A stretch of DNA of 64,000 nt from NCBI GenBank assembly GCA_963575745.1, contig CAUYUJ010019093.1, forward strand, positions 502,854 to 566,853. Reading direction: 5' to 3'. The notes beneath the pieces were generated by a model. That model searched no databases. It was given only the letters and a program-made list of their open reading frames with translations, and had not been told where the DNA came from. Below are positions 62,696 to 64,000 of the stretch, in pieces. A program made the position numbers and the translations under genes. This DNA is from Prorocentrum cordatum (lineage: Eukaryota; Sar; Dinophyceae; Prorocentrales; Prorocentraceae). How positions within the stretch are numbered: position 1 is the first letter of the stretch; each line of letters opens with the position of its first letter.

Positions 62696-63475
62696 AGCAG
62701 GAGGAAGAGAAGGATCAATGAACGAGGAGAATCAAGGATCGAGGACGGGAAATCGAGAATGAGAGGATGATCGGGGATGAGAGGAGGATCGAGGATGCTC
62801 AAAAAGATCAAGAAACGAAAACATGAAGATGCAACAGTCTCGGAAAGTTTGACCGCGAGGGCCCTGGAGCCAGGAACCAGGCCCTCCTTGGCCCCCAGAG
62901 CACCAAGAGTAGAGCTCTGAAAATCCCCCCCGAGAATACTCGACCCCGGCACGCGAAGCGTTTCGCAGACGCGCCCAAAGAGGGAATCAAACAGGGCAGA
63001 GCTGTTTAGTAAACACCCAAGGCCGTTTGGTAGACGCCAACTGTCTGGTCCGGGTAGTCTTCCCTCCCTCGAAAGATGTACGCAGAGGGCCAACGGTAAG
63101 CTCGAAGAAGGACCCGAGGAACGTGAAGCCCCTTCCAGTGCCAAGTAGGTCGATCTTATTCAACGGCGTTCCAGGTAGCTCGAAGCATGAGCTAATCGCG
63201 AGCGCCCAAAAAAAACACTACCACCAGAACTCCATAGAACTCGGCTCCCAAGAACCCTCCCCCCCCGAAGCAGTGGCACTCCGTTCTGGGCACGATCTGG
63301 GGGCGCGCCCGGGACGGGGTGGCACCGGCTCGGGGAGGGGGGGCGGCCAGTCACCCTAGCTGGTGGTGGTGGTTCTTTCTTGTCTGGTGAAGTCACGCCT
63401 TGGCAAGGAGGGCGATTCGGGGATAGGATGATCCTTGAGGACAGGTCAGGCGGTCTGCAGCACCGAGGCGCGACC
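62696..63475. other. Short GAGGATCGA repeats, then unassigned
   Basis: GAGGAGAATCAAGGATCGAG and GAGGATCGAGGATG units at 62715-62800. The rest shows no gene. Confidence 0.5.
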
Positions 63476-63632
63476 TTCCACAAGAAACCCAACCCTGAGA
63501 CCCCAGGACGTAAGTTAATCGATGCTTGGTGTGGGAACGTCACGCCTTTCCATCGCAAGACCATCGAAACCCAAGAAACCCAGAGCACCCTGAAGGCAAG
63601 CAAGGTGCTTCTTGGCACGGGTTTTTACTGTA
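63476..63632 (+). mobile_element. Family M element, copy M6
   Basis: CTTCCACAAGAAACCCAACC, CTGAGACCCCAGGACGTAAG, TTCCATCGCAAGACCATCG and GCAAGGTGCTTCTTGGCACG. Confidence 0.85.
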
Positions 63633-63639
63633 CGCTTAG

Positions 63640-63792
63640 GTCGGGCATGTCCTCTTACAGGTGGATTCTTGGCGAGAACTAAAACCATACACAAAATACT
63701 CAAAGATGCGCAAACATAACACAAACAAGTCCCCAGACTGATTTTTGTCTGACAAGTTTTGAGTATTCCTCCTGTAGAGGGACGTGCCCGAC
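63640..63792 (+). mobile_element. Family C element, copy C6
   Basis: GTCGGGCATGTCCTCTTACA start; GAGTATTCCTCCTGTAGAGG and GACGTGCCCGAC end. Seven bases after M6. Confidence 0.85.
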
Positions 63793-64000
63793 TGAACTGT
63801 GCACGATCCTGCGGGTGCGTCCCGCGCGGGGGGGGGGCACCCTGCGCACGGCCGCCCCGCATCAGTGGGGCCGCGGCCGCGGCAGGTGGCCAAGCGCAAC
63901 TACCTCGAGGCCGTGGAGACGGGGACACGTCTTCCGCCGCCCACCGGCCGCACCTCTCGCACGGTGGGTTCGTGTCGTGACGACCCCGACGCTGGTGTCT
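63793..64000. other. GC-rich end of window, unassigned
   Basis: Frames are open off the right edge. No element or gene recognised. Confidence 0.5.

Noticed and set aside
1-64000. Bacterial or viral origin of the window
   Set aside because: No compact gene arrangement, ribosome-binding sites or operons; repeat content and coding density are those of a large nuclear genome.

Overview
This 64-kb window is GC-rich eukaryotic nuclear DNA with almost no recognisable genes. Coding density is very low, and there are long GGA/CTC, CAT, CA and TA microsatellites, many satellite-like arrays, and dozens of short (about 120-200 bp) dispersed elements with inverted ends. The few coding-like stretches have mostly G/C third codon positions. 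A decayed reverse-transcriptase domain of a type I associate with dinoflagellate retroelements is present. Together this fits best with a large-genome core dinoflagellate. That assignment is an inference; no rRNA, spliced leader or named gene confirms it, and another GC-rich alga cannot be excluded. A 100-N scaffold gap lies at 33699-33798.

Layout. 1-9.9 kb holds microsatellites and short elements (families A, B, C, D, E, F, K, L, Q). 10.4-12.4 kb holds the reverse-transcriptase remnant and a frameshifted coding remnant. 13-16.5 kb holds more short elements. 16.9-18.4 kb is composite element H, copy 1. 18.6-20.1 kb is an AT-richer ATGGTATG-type degenerate repeat. 20.6-30 kb is mixed elements and microsatellites, plus a minus-strand coding-like block. 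31.2-33.3 kb is a 190-bp satellite. 34.5-35.8 kb is an open frame interrupted by element F. 35.7-36.6 kb is a 65-bp satellite. 40.3-44.1 kb is a 98-bp satellite containing element F4, and a second F element that itself contains H copy 2. 44.7-45.4 kb is a coding-like frame split by element C4. 46-58 kb is elements and irregular CCCAAGAGGCCC-type repeats. 58.4-59.0 kb is a decayed minus-strand coding region. 57-62 kb carries three arrays of one 90-bp satellite.

Mobile-element families were assigned by comparing copies within the window, with letters of my own. A, AT-rich, ends near GGCAGTTTTTAATA. B, a foldback carrying CTCCGCGCGGATTTCTTGG. C, ends TTAAGTCGGGC. D, ends TCGGGGGTGGACAG. E, ends TAGGGG, nearly perfect palindrome. 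F, ends TGAAGGG and CCTCCTGA. H, a 1.3-1.5 kb composite. I, ends T(C/T)GGCGGCG. K, L, M, Q, X and Y are further short families. No transposase gene is visible, so all look non-autonomous.

The most notable pattern concerns how these elements sit in the DNA. Four sequence-unrelated families (D, E, F, I) are flanked by exact 5-bp target duplications, and their ends can be written as T-N-(G/A)-G/A. Three other insertions (A2, C4, F5) are flanked directly by much longer direct repeats of about 26, 61 and 33 bp. C4 and F3 lie inside frames that stay open on both sides, which makes them candidates for intron-forming (introner-like) insertions.
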